The position numbers were made by a program, and so were the translations under genes. DNA of 64,000 nt from G963923945 sp965199175 (lineage in GTDB: Bacteria; Pseudomonadota; Alphaproteobacteria; G963923945), in contig OZ240684.1 of the NCBI GenBank assembly GCA_965199175.1, forward strand, positions 1,922,001 to 1,986,000, given 5' to 3'. This document shows, in pieces, positions 34,896 to 43,497 of this stretch. Within the stretch, counting starts at the first letter, position 1; every line of letters starts with the position of its first letter. A model generated the notes under the pieces. It searched no databases. It saw nothing but the letters and a program-made list of their open reading frames with translations, and was not told the DNA's origin.

Positions 34896-36566
34896 ATGAA
34901 TTTTGGGGATTGGTGGACTATACTGAAAGATATTTATTACCTATTGAAATCTTTACCGGGCCGGGGTGGTCCGGATGATATCCGTTTGGCCCCTCAGCAA
35001 TTAGCCGCATTGATCGGTGCTATACAGGGGGGTGGCAAGACACTGTCTGGTGGTGATTCATCACATTCTGGTTCTTTGGCTGGTCAGGTGGCGGAATTGA
35101 GCCATCAATTCGGTATTCATCAACAATTACTGCAAAAAACCCTCACTATTTTGGGGGGGGAACCAGAACAGAACATATTTCAGCCTGAACAGACTGAGGC
35201 AAGGCTCAAAACGATTTTGAAAGATGTTAAGGCGTTACAAGATAGCCTTAAAACAGGGGAAGCCGGTCAGAAGGAGGCCGGCACACTCAGTGATCTCAAA
35301 CGCAAGGCTGCCCGGGCCCTGGAAACAGGGGCATTTGAGCAGGCTGAGCAGTATTTGCGTAAAGCCGAAGAATACGAGCAACACCAGCATCAACAGGCGG
35401 CTCAGGCGGTGGCTGCCGTCCGGGCTGAGCGGGCGTGGCTCAAAAATATTCAGCTTGATTATTCCGGGGCAGCAGATTTATGGGTTTCGGCTGCCGATCT
35501 TCGGGGTGCTGAAGACCCAATCACCGCCGGGTACTGCAATCAGGCCGGGCTGGTGGACGCAAACTATATGCAAGCTGAACCACTCTTTGAGCGGGCCTTG
35601 GCGATCTCTAAGCAATATCTTGGCCCGGATCACCCTGATACAGCGGCTGGGATCAATAACCTGGCGACTCTATACCAGCAGACGAGTCGTTTTGGAGAGG
35701 CTGAATCCCTTTATGAGCGGGCCTTAAGGATCCGTGAGGAGCGTCTCGGCCCGGATCATCCCCATACGGCGACAACGCTCAATAATCTGGCGGGATTATA
35801 TCAGAAGACGGGTCGTTTGGAGAAGGCTGAATCCCTTTATGAGCGAGCCTTAAATATCCGTGAGGAGCGTCTCGGCCCGGATCATCCCGATACGGCGACT
35901 TCCCTGAATAATCTGGCGAGATTATACCAGGAAACCGAACGTTTTACGGATGCTGAATCCCTTTATGATCGAGCCTTAAAGATCCGTGAGGAGCGTCTCG
36001 GCCCGGAGCATCCTGATACGGCGACTTCCCTGAATAATCTGGGACTTCTATACAAACAGACAGGCCGTTTGAAGGATGCCGAATCCCTTTATGATCGAGC
36101 CTTAAGGATCCGTAAGAAACATCTTGGCCCGGATCATCCCCATACGGCGACTTCCCTGAATAATCTGGCGTTATTATACCAGGAAACCAACCGCTTGGAT
36201 GATGCCGAATCCTTTTACAGGCAAGCCTTAGAGATTCGTGAACAAACTCCTGGCCCGGAGCATCCCCATACGGCGGCAACGCTCAATAATCTGGGATTCC
36301 TATACAAAGAGACGGGCCGTTTCGGAGAGGCCGAACGGCTTTATGAGCGGGCCTTAAGGATCCGTGAGGAGCGTCTCGGCCCGGATCATCTCGATACGGC
36401 GACCACGCTCAGTAATCTGGCGGGTTTATATCGGGAGACAGGTCGTCTGGATGAGGCTGAACGGCTTTATAAGCGGGCCTTGAAGATTCGTGAGGAGCGT
36501 CTTGGCCCGGAGCATCCCAATACCCAATTGGTTCGCGGTAATCTGGAGAGTCTCAAAAGTCATTGA
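34896..36566 (+). CDS. Kinesin-light-chain-type TPR repeat protein
   Basis: A ~556-residue protein. The N-terminal ~130 residues (start MNFGDWWTILKD) match no family I recognise. A helical segment (LKRKAARALETGAFEQAEQYL) begins TPR-like structure, followed by seven complete 42-residue TPR_12 units from GPDHPDTA to the C-terminus, each of the form LNNLA-LYxxTGR-xxAESLYxRALxIREERLGPxHP. Such arrays are protein-binding scaffolds. No enzyme or STAND ATPase domain is visible. The units are very alike at DNA level, implying recent expansion or homogenisation. The ATG at 34896 is chosen for the GGGGAG upstream; the frame is open to 34818. Binding partner is unknown. Confidence 0.85.
   Translation: MNFGDWWTILKDIYYLLKSLPGRGGPDDIRLAPQQLAALIGAIQGGGKTLSGGDSSHSGSLAGQVAELSHQFGIHQQLLQKTLTILGGEPEQNIFQPEQTEARLKTILKDVKALQDSLKTGEAGQKEAGTLSDLKRKAARALETGAFEQAEQYLRKAEEYEQHQHQQAAQAVAAVRAERAWLKNIQLDYSGAADLWVSAADLRGAEDPITAGYCNQAGLVDANYMQAEPLFERALAISKQYLGPDHPDTAAGINNLATLYQQTSRFGEAESLYERALRIREERLGPDHPHTATTLNNLAGLYQKTGRLEKAESLYERALNIREERLGPDHPDTATSLNNLARLYQETERFTDAESLYDRALKIREERLGPEHPDTATSLNNLGLLYKQTGRLKDAESLYDRALRIRKKHLGPDHPHTATSLNNLALLYQETNRLDDAESFYRQALEIREQTPGPEHPHTAATLNNLGFLYKETGRFGEAERLYERALRIREERLGPDHLDTATTLSNLAGLYRETGRLDEAERLYKRALKIREERLGPEHPNTQLVRGNLESLKSH
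35622..36510 (+). repeat. 126-bp tandem repeat encoding TPR units
   Basis: The landmark GGCCCGG recurs with an exact 126-bp spacing: first at 35622 and last at 36504, i.e. seven intervals. Long stretches of adjacent units are identical at DNA level. Confidence 0.9.
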
Positions 36567-37059
36567 TACGGCATGATTGCACCTGAATCTTTTCCTTAAA
36601 AAAAAACGCTCATTCAAAAAAACCCCATAAAAAACAAACCGGCGTAAAAAGGGGCCGTAAAAGAGGCCGCAAAATCAACAAAAAAGCCCATAAAAACAGC
36701 GAAAATTGGGTTTAAGAGGCCGTTTTCCCAAAAAATGGCAAAAATTTGGTTAATTTGGGGATTTTCTCTTCCTTCATGGGTTGATTTTTGGCTTGAGACC
36801 GGTATTTAACCGGTTTTATCGTTGATAATTGCCGGGATAAACCTGGTATTCACGCTGATAGCCCGATATTTTCCTGAGTATTCAATCCTCAGCTAGGGTC
36901 TGGGCTGCCACTCTTCTGCGCATATTCTGTTCCGTTACTCTGTGCTGTTACTCTGTGCTGTTACTCTATGTGGTTACTCTTACGTGGCTACTCTATAGGG
37001 TCACTCTATACCGTTACCGTATGCGCCGTTGCTTTGTGCGGTTACTCTATATCGTTACT
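36567..37059. other. Spacer between the TPR gene and mutS, no gene seen
   Basis: A ~490-bp convergent spacer. The left part is A-rich with scattered AAAAACCCC/GGGGCC pieces. ACCGGT-ATTTA-ACCGGT followed by TTTT at 36798-36817 could be a weak plus-strand terminator. The right part is a degenerate repeat (36933-37075). No coding region was supported. Confidence 0.55.
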
Positions 37060-37075
37060 CTATGCGCCGTCACTT
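36933..37075. repeat. ~13-15-bp degenerate tandem repeat at the mutS 3' end
   Basis: About ten copies of a unit like GTTACTCTGTGCT, drifting to GTTACTCTATGCGCC, run into the 3' end of mutS. The mutS stop codon (37060-37062) lies within the last copies. Confidence 0.75.
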
Positions 37076-40000
37076 TCCGCCATTCCGCCATGATCACCAT
37101 CATCACCTTGTTCAGACAGGGTTTTGAGACGATAGAGCCAATCAAGGGCCTGGCGGGGATTAAGCGAATCCGGATCTAACTTTGCCAACGCATTCAGCAC
37201 GTTTTGGCTTGCCTGTTCCTGTGCGGTTTCTTGTTGGCTGTTTTCTGTCCGGGATTCCTGATCGGGCCGGGGGATCGGGGCTGGCTGTTCTTGTCGGTGA
37301 GTATCTTGTTGTTCGGTCAGGTGTTCCGGGGCCAGACCTTCTCGTCGGGTCGGGTGTTCCTGTGTGGTTTCTTGTTGGCTGTTTTCTGTCCGGGATTCCT
37401 GATTGGGCCGGGGGACCGGGGCTGGCTGTTCTTGTCGGTGAGTGTCTTGTTGTTCGGTCAGGTGTTCCGGGGCCAGACCTTCTCGTCGGGTCGGGTGTTC
37501 CTGTGTGGTTTCTTGTTGGCTGTTTTCTGTCCGGGATTTCTGATTGGGCCGGGGGATCGGGGCTGGCTGTTCTTGTCGGTGAGTGTCTTGTTGTTCGGTC
37601 AGGTGTTCCGGGGCCAGACCTTCTTGTCGGGTCGGGCCGGAGTTGGTCGGGTCAGCCCGGGAAAATAACGGCAGATCCCCGGCCAGCTGAGCCAGACTCC
37701 CGCCACGCTCCCCGGCTTCCAGAGTAGCCAGAACATCCTGAGCCCGGCGCAAGGTGGTGGCCGGAAGCCCGGCCAGCCGTGCCACATGCACACCATAAGA
37801 GCCTGTGGCTGCCCCTGCTTCGACTGCATATAAAAAGCGGATTTCATCTTTCCATTCCTTCACCGCCATCCGATGAAGGCTGAGGCGGGGAAGCTGAGCG
37901 GCCAAATTCGCCAATTCACGATAATGAGTGGCAAATAAAGCCCGGCAGCCATTGACCTCATGGATATGTTCAGCCACTGCCCAGGCAATCGAAAGGCCAT
38001 CAAATGTCGCGGTTCCCCGGCCAATCTCATCCAAAATCACCAAAGAACGCTCAGTCGCCCGATGGAGGATGGTCGCCGTTTCAACCATCTCCACCATAAA
38101 AGTTGAACGTCCCCGGGCCAGATCATCGGCCGCCCCGACCCGGCTGAACAGCCGGTCAACGATCCCAATACATGCCTGGGTTGCCGGAACATACAGCCCG
38201 GCCTGAGCCAGAACCGCAATCAAGGCATTTTGCCTGAGAAACGTGCTTTTTCCGGCCATATTGGGACCAGTTACCAACCAGAGACAATCATCGGCATCCA
38301 GCCGACACTCATTGGCCCGGAATGTATCCCCGTCTTGTTGTCTGAGGGCTGTTTCAACCATCGGGTGGCGTCCATCCCGGACCATAAAAACCGCATCCTG
38401 GCTGATCTCAGGGCGGCAGAAATCCCGTTCAGCAGCCAATTCAGCCGTAGCAGCGGCCACATCCAGACGGGCCACGGCAGCGGCCAGACGTCTTAAGGCT
38501 CTGGCCCGGGCAAGAATATCATTGGTTAAAGACTCAAAGAACGCCGCTTCCAAAGCCAGTGCTTTATCGGCGGCCTGACGGATGGCTACATCCAGGGCCA
38601 GCAATTCATGGCTGGAAAACCGGACTTTTCCGGCCATTGTCTGGCGGTGCCGGAACCCCATGCTCCCATCGAGCTTATCAATATGGCCAGCCCCGATCTC
38701 AATAAAATATCCCAGAATATTGTTATATTTAATCCGCAAAGACGCAATATCAGTCTGTTCAACATATCGGGCCTGTAATTCGGCAATCAGGCGGCGGCTT
38801 TCATCCCGAAGGCGGCGTTGTTCATCCAGGTTTTCGCAGTAGCCCGGCGCGATCAATTCTCCCTGGCTGGTTTTTAACGGAAGCTCCGCCGCAAGGGCTT
38901 GTTTCAGCCGATCATGTAAGGAGGTAAATCCGCTCAGGGCTTTGGTCCAGCCAGCCAGCGATTCCAGGGGAGCACCATCGGAACCAATACAGGCGACCCG
39001 CAGAGTTTCTGCTGCTCCCAATCCGTCACGAATGGCTCCTAAATCCCGGGGTCCCCCGCGCCTCAGGGAGAGCCGTGACAACGCCCGTTCCAGATCCGGC
39101 ATATCCCGCAAGGCCGCACGGATGCCAGACCGGGCTGAGGGATTATCAAGACAGCTCCGGGCAGCATTCAGCCGCTTTTTGATATGCTCAGGATTCGTGC
39201 TGGGTGCCGCAATCCGGTCCCGGAGCAGCCGTGACCCGGAGCCGGTCAATGTCCGGTCAATATCAGCCACCAGACCGCCACGCTGCGTGTCATCAGGCCG
39301 CGAGAGAAGCTCAAGATTACGGGCGGTTGCCGGATCAATCTCCATCCTTGATCCCTGTTTTTCGGATCGCAATGGTTGCAGATTGGCGACTGCCTGACAT
39401 TGGGTGAGTTCGACATAATCCAGAACCACCCCGGCTGCGGCGATTTCCGCATGGTCAAAATCACCAAAAGCCGTCAATTCAGAAACACCATAAGCCTGAC
39501 ACAGACGTTTTTCACCGTTCCGGCTGTCACAACGGCCCGCCGATAAAGGGGAGATGACCTTGCTCCATTCCTTAAGCACGCCTGCCAGAGGGCTTTTTTC
39601 AATGTCTGTTGCTTCGGACTCTTGCTCCAGCAACGATTCTGTCACCAACAATTCCGAAGGATCAATCCGGTTGAGAAGAGTAGCAAGATCCGCCATCGCA
39701 GTATCAGCAAATCCCTGAACCTGGAATAAACCAGTTGATAGATCCAGCCAGGCAATTCCCAGACGTCCATTGACCCGGACCAGGGCAGCAAGAAAATTAT
39801 GAAGCCGGGCCTCAAGCAATGTCTCTTCAGTCAGTGTCCCGGCGGTGACCACCCGGGTGACATGCCGGTGAACCAGGGTTTTTGCCTTGCGTTGTTCTTC
39901 TGTTGATGAGTCTTCGGCCTGTTCGGCCACCGCCACCTTGAATCCTTTGCGGATCAGGCGGGCAAGATAGGATTGGGCGGTATGAATCGGCACCCCGCAC

Positions 40001-40260
40001 ATGGGAATGTCCCGGCCCTCATGTTTGCCGCGTTTGGTTAAGGTGATATCCAGTGCTTTGGCGGCTGTTTCAGCGTCCTCAAAAAATAATTCGTAAAAAT
40101 CACCCATGCGGAAAAATAATAAGCAATCTGTATGATCCGCTTTGATCGCAAGATATTGGGCCATGACCGGGGTTACCCCGCCATTTTTGGCTTTGGCGGT
40201 CCGGGTTGGCTGATTTGGTGATGATGCTGTGGGGCCGAGAGTGGTCGACATTGAACACAT
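37060..40260 (-). CDS. mutS: DNA mismatch repair protein MutS with an expanded C-terminal linker
   Basis: A 1066-residue MutS, about 170 residues longer than typical. The mismatch-binding N-domain has the Phe-X-Glu type GDFYELF followed by MCGVPIHTAQSYL. The ATPase near residue 665 has GPNMAGKST, and Walker B is LVILDEIGRGT. The extra length is at residues ~875-1015, between the ATPase/dimer region and the C-terminal tetramer helix (LNALAKLDPDSLNPRQALDWLYRLK): three near-identical 47-residue Gln/Glu/Pro-rich units. They replace a normally short variable linker and should be disordered. A second ATG (40251) could be the start. Function in repair is expected, as all core motifs are intact. Confidence 0.94.
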   Translation of the reverse strand: MCSMSTTLGPTASSPNQPTRTAKAKNGGVTPVMAQYLAIKADHTDCLLFFRMGDFYELFFEDAETAAKALDITLTKRGKHEGRDIPMCGVPIHTAQSYLARLIRKGFKVAVAEQAEDSSTEEQRKAKTLVHRHVTRVVTAGTLTEETLLEARLHNFLAALVRVNGRLGIAWLDLSTGLFQVQGFADTAMADLATLLNRIDPSELLVTESLLEQESEATDIEKSPLAGVLKEWSKVISPLSAGRCDSRNGEKRLCQAYGVSELTAFGDFDHAEIAAAGVVLDYVELTQCQAVANLQPLRSEKQGSRMEIDPATARNLELLSRPDDTQRGGLVADIDRTLTGSGSRLLRDRIAAPSTNPEHIKKRLNAARSCLDNPSARSGIRAALRDMPDLERALSRLSLRRGGPRDLGAIRDGLGAAETLRVACIGSDGAPLESLAGWTKALSGFTSLHDRLKQALAAELPLKTSQGELIAPGYCENLDEQRRLRDESRRLIAELQARYVEQTDIASLRIKYNNILGYFIEIGAGHIDKLDGSMGFRHRQTMAGKVRFSSHELLALDVAIRQAADKALALEAAFFESLTNDILARARALRRLAAAVARLDVAAATAELAAERDFCRPEISQDAVFMVRDGRHPMVETALRQQDGDTFRANECRLDADDCLWLVTGPNMAGKSTFLRQNALIAVLAQAGLYVPATQACIGIVDRLFSRVGAADDLARGRSTFMVEMVETATILHRATERSLVILDEIGRGTATFDGLSIAWAVAEHIHEVNGCRALFATHYRELANLAAQLPRLSLHRMAVKEWKDEIRFLYAVEAGAATGSYGVHVARLAGLPATTLRRAQDVLATLEAGERGGSLAQLAGDLPLFSRADPTNSGPTRQEGLAPEHLTEQQDTHRQEQPAPIPRPNQKSRTENSQQETTQEHPTRREGLAPEHLTEQQDTHRQEQPAPVPRPNQESRTENSQQETTQEHPTRREGLAPEHLTEQQDTHRQEQPAPIPRPDQESRTENSQQETAQEQASQNVLNALAKLDPDSLNPRQALDWLYRLKTLSEQGDDGDHGGMAESDGA
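37216..37638 (-). repeat. 141-bp repeat, three copies, inside mutS
   Basis: Copies begin at 37216, 37357 and 37498, spaced exactly 141 bp (47 codons). They differ by only a few bases, indicating recent in-frame tandem duplication. Confidence 0.95.
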
Positions 40261-40578
40261 AACCGAAAGATAAAGACGGCTTAGGGTAATGGGTGGTTAT
40301 GATGGGGGCAACCGGCTCTGAAACGTTCTTCTCAAACATTCTTCTTAATCGCCGGTTGAATGCTGCATATGACCCATGACATTTGACCCATGACATTTGA
40401 CCCATGACATTTGACCTGTGACGTCTTTGATGAATGATCCATCAGGCTGGTTTCAGCATCCCGGATCTCAATCCTTGAGGATCGTTCTGCCTTGGGTTGA
40501 ATATCCTGAAACGGCAATGGTCAAGATCATGAGCACAGCTTAGAATATGCTGATTTTTAGCTTTATGGCCACTTTCTC
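40261..40578. other. Divergent mutS / phoR spacer
   Basis: About 320 bases with no gene; it must hold the promoters of mutS and phoR. It contains the 14-bp repeat array listed separately and a small ATCCT-TG-AGGAT inverted repeat near 40473-40484. Confidence 0.55.
40370..40425. repeat. 14-bp repeat, four copies, upstream of phoR
   Basis: Three exact copies of TGACCCATGACATT at 40370, 40384 and 40398 are followed by a degenerate fourth at 40412. On the minus strand each unit shows TGTCAT, the core of a Pho-box half site, but the period is 14 rather than the 11 of a Pho box. Confidence 0.85.
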
Positions 40579-42033
40579 ATGACCGGTAACCAGATATCAG
40601 AAAATGATCAAAGACCCCAGGTCGCTTTCCCGACCGGTGAATGGTTGTTGGTGACCATCATCATCTCCGGGCCGATGGTGTTGATGATATGGGGCTTATA
40701 TTTTTTGGATGCTCTTGCGGTTATTCCTGCCTGGATAGCCAGCCTGATTATCATCATGATTTGTGGTGGTTTCTGCCGGCCTTTGATCCATGATCTGGCA
40801 CAGCTGCGTCACTATGCCAGCTTAGCCACCCATCTGGTCAGGCCACCTGCTGTGCCGCATATTATCACGGGTGGTCTGATGGGGGATTTAAGGGCTGCTC
40901 TGTCCCGCCTTATTGCTGCATGGCATCGCGATACGCATGCACTCACCGCTGATATTGAGGCATTGCAGATTGCTCTGGACCGCTTGCCGGATCCGGTTTT
41001 CATGTTATCGGCAGATCTCTCTATTCTTCAGACCAATCAGGCAGCAGCGGCTCTGTTCCCTGAGGCATCTTACCGGACCAATTTAAGCGATGTTTTCCGC
41101 AACCCGGATCTTTTAGACCCGGTCTTTCTGGCCCTGAATGATCAAAGACCCCGGGAAAGTGAGATCACATTGGCTGGCCCGCCGCTGCGGATTTACCGGG
41201 TTTGGGTCGCCCGCTTTCCCAAAACCCTGAACAATGGTGGATGTGCTCTTTTGCGCATGTCTGACCAGACTGAGATGAAGCGAATCAAGCAACTCCATGC
41301 TGATTTTATTGCCAATGCCAGCCATGAACTGAAAACGCCCCTTGCAACACTCATCGGCTATATTGAAACATTGCGCGGCCCGCCCCGCCAGGATTCCGAA
41401 GCTGCGGATCGTTTTTTGACCATTATGGATAACGAAGCCCAGCGTATGGGACGGTTGATCCGTGATTTGCTCTCTTTGTCACGTATTGAGGGCAGGGAAC
41501 ATGATCGTCCCAAAGATACCATCGATGTGACCGAAGTTATCACCAGCGTGGCGAAGCTGGTGCATCCGATGCTTGAAAGCAATCAGCAGAATTTAGAGGT
41601 CGAACTGCCCCCGGATTTATGGGTCACCGGAGATAGCGACCAGTTGATTCAGGTTTTTCTGAATCTATTGGATAACGCCATTAAATACAGTGGTTCTGGT
41701 CAATCCATCCGGATTCTGGGCCGTTTTGTCCGCGAAAACAAGCGTTCCTTTTTAGCCGTATCGGTGATTGATCACGGTGAGGGGATTGATGCTGAACATC
41801 TTCCGCGATTGAGTGAGCGATTCTATCGTGCCGATACGACACGCTCACGTTCTTTGGGCGGGACTGGTTTGGGATTGGCGATTGTCAAACATATCCTCAG
41901 CCGCCATGCCGGACGTCTGGAAATCTCCTCTGATCCGGGTGTGGGGTCAACATTTACAGTCTTTATCCCGGCTATTGAGGACAAGAAGGACGAGAAGGAC
42001 AAGACAGATAAAACAGAGACGCAAACAGACTGA
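40579..42033 (+). CDS. phoR: PhoR-like phosphate-regulon sensor histidine kinase
   Basis: A 484-residue membrane histidine kinase. Two adjacent helices (LLVTIIISGPMVLMIWGLYFL and VIPAWIASLIIIMICGGF) have almost no periplasmic loop, as in PhoR. A PAS domain follows (DRLPDPVFMLSADLSILQTNQAA). The HisKA motif is NASHELKTPL with phospho-accepting His near residue 248, then N-box NLLDNAIKYS and G-box GGTGLGLAIVKHI. It probably phosphorylates a PhoB-type regulator, but neither phoB nor pst genes are adjacent. The C-terminal tail is a short Lys/Asp/Thr repeat, apparently another small tandem expansion. PhoR is inferred from topology and sequence style. Confidence 0.85.
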   Translation: MTGNQISENDQRPQVAFPTGEWLLVTIIISGPMVLMIWGLYFLDALAVIPAWIASLIIIMICGGFCRPLIHDLAQLRHYASLATHLVRPPAVPHIITGGLMGDLRAALSRLIAAWHRDTHALTADIEALQIALDRLPDPVFMLSADLSILQTNQAAAALFPEASYRTNLSDVFRNPDLLDPVFLALNDQRPRESEITLAGPPLRIYRVWVARFPKTLNNGGCALLRMSDQTEMKRIKQLHADFIANASHELKTPLATLIGYIETLRGPPRQDSEAADRFLTIMDNEAQRMGRLIRDLLSLSRIEGREHDRPKDTIDVTEVITSVAKLVHPMLESNQQNLEVELPPDLWVTGDSDQLIQVFLNLLDNAIKYSGSGQSIRILGRFVRENKRSFLAVSVIDHGEGIDAEHLPRLSERFYRADTTRSRSLGGTGLGLAIVKHILSRHAGRLEISSDPGVGSTFTVFIPAIEDKKDEKDKTDKTETQTD

Positions 42034-42166
42034 TCAATCAATCCGGTCGATCAATCAGAAAGCCCCGGAATATGGTATCCGGGATATTTCAAGCCCTGCT
42101 TAACCCGGATACTCTGTGCTCAAGACAGATTGTGCTGAAAAGACGGTGTTTACTCTACCCCCCGTT

Positions 42167-43120
42167 TCAATCGGAAGAATGCGTTTTTTCTTTTTCTTCT
42201 TCCATTAAGATTGCTTTTAACCCGGCCCGATACGTGCCATAGGTTGGTGAAAATCCCAATTCATTACGCATCCGGAGATTGCGTACCCGCTTATTATCCC
42301 GATAAAAGCTGGCGGCCATTGTGCTGAGCCGGGCCTGGTCAATGGTAACTTCAGGCGGCGGCGGCATACCAAGAAGGCGGCTGGCCCATGCAATAACATT
42401 CTGAGGTGGTGCCGGCTCATTGTCACAGAGATTATAGACTGCCCCAGGATGAGGATTATGCATCGAAGCCCGCAAGCCCTCAGCAATATCCGCAACATGA
42501 ATACGTGAGAATACATGCCCGGGTTTGATAACCCGTTGCGCCCGGCCATTGCGCAGACTCTCAAACGCATTGCGTCCGGGACCATAAATTCCGGGAAGAC
42601 GAAAAATATGAACCGGGACAGCGTGATGATGCGCTAAACCCAGCCAGCAATTCTCAGCTGCATACCGTTTTGCTCCCCGTTGGCTGGTTGGTAAACATGG
42701 TGAGGCTTCATCGACCCAGGATCCCTCCCGGTTCCCATACACTCCGGTGGTTGAGAGATACCCAAGCCAACGCAGTTTCTGTGCATTGATCAGATGATCT
42801 TTGTGCTCATCAAAAACCGGGTCGCCATTGTCATCAGGCGGGACCGAGACCACAATATGGGTGACTCCCTCTAAATCCTGAAGACTGAGAGGGTTCCCTC
42901 GTGAAAAAATGCGCAGAGAAACACCATCATCAGCAATTTTTCCACTCAGATCACGGTGTGTGCCAATGATCTCCGGCTGTTGTTCGTCTTTATGATTCTC
43001 TTTATGGCTCTTTGTCTGATCCGCTGTCTTATGATCCATCCTGTCCCGAAGAGGGGATGCTTGTAAGGTCGCCGCAAGCCGGCGGGCACTATAGCCGTAT
43101 CCAAAGAAAATCAGCTTCAT
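42167..43120 (-). CDS. NAD-dependent epimerase/dehydratase family protein (extended SDR)
   Basis: A 317-residue Rossmann-fold protein starting KLIFFGYGYSARRLAATL, an atypical GxGxxxxxL nucleotide loop of the COG0451 YeeZ-like group. YLSTTGVYGNREGSWVDE and RLPGIYGPGRNAFESL are characteristic sugar-epimerase-type segments. The classical YxxxK is seen as RYAAEN, i.e. without the lysine, which is usual for atypical members and leaves catalysis doubtful. A ~30-residue polar insert (residues ~27-50, with many Asp, Gln and Lys) is unusual. It is convergent with phoR across ~130 bp. Substrate is unknown. Confidence 0.8.
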   Translation of the reverse strand: MKLIFFGYGYSARRLAATLQASPLRDRMDHKTADQTKSHKENHKDEQQPEIIGTHRDLSGKIADDGVSLRIFSRGNPLSLQDLEGVTHIVVSVPPDDNGDPVFDEHKDHLINAQKLRWLGYLSTTGVYGNREGSWVDEASPCLPTSQRGAKRYAAENCWLGLAHHHAVPVHIFRLPGIYGPGRNAFESLRNGRAQRVIKPGHVFSRIHVADIAEGLRASMHNPHPGAVYNLCDNEPAPPQNVIAWASRLLGMPPPPEVTIDQARLSTMAASFYRDNKRVRNLRMRNELGFSPTYGTYRAGLKAILMEEEKEKTHSSD

Positions 43121-43236
43121 CCTGTCTTACTGCCTATTCTCAATCGCCGGGATAACACCAGCTCGTTGCTGACCAACAGGAAGCCCACAGACCGTTTATC
43201 CCGGAACCAGGAGACTTCACGCTGTGTTTTACACAG

Positions 43237-43266
43237 ATATGGTATACACTCATATGGTATACACTC
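43237..43266. repeat. 15-bp direct repeat, two copies
   Basis: ATATGGTATACACTC occurs at 43237-43251 and again at 43252-43266. Each copy includes the palindrome GTATAC. Confidence 0.85.
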
Positions 43267-43375
43267 AGCCATCTTATGTTCTCATAATAGCCCATATCAT
43301 CATTGTATTGGGTTATTATAGTGGGTTGCTTTGTTTAAAGGGGGATGCTGTGCTCTGGCTTCATTACAGGCTATA

Positions 43376-43406
43376 TATTCAACAATCCGGGTATTCAACA
43401 ATCCGG
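43376..43406. repeat. 16-bp direct repeat, two copies
   Basis: TATTCAACAATCCGG(G) occurs at 43376 and 43392, about 90 bp before uppP. Confidence 0.8.
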
Positions 43407-43497
43407 CAGTGCCACAGGCTCCCGTCAGTCATATCGCCCGTGGTCTTAAGCCGACAAGGGTAGATCCGGATCATGGCTGTAATCAAGAGATGGTACC

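Larger units (their letters stand above)
43121..43497. other. Spacer upstream of uppP, no gene seen
   Basis: About 375 bases. Two different small direct repeats occur: ATATGGTATACACTC twice at 43237 and 43252, and a 16-bp unit starting TATTCAACAATCCGG at 43376 and 43392. The frame 43224-43463 is made largely of these repeats and has no family features. Confidence 0.6.

Noticed and set aside
37182..37727. Plus-strand frames of 154-181 codons opposite the mutS repeats
   Set aside because: They are antisense to the 141-bp mutS units, and their length is a by-product of the repeat. The mutS frame carries all conserved motifs.
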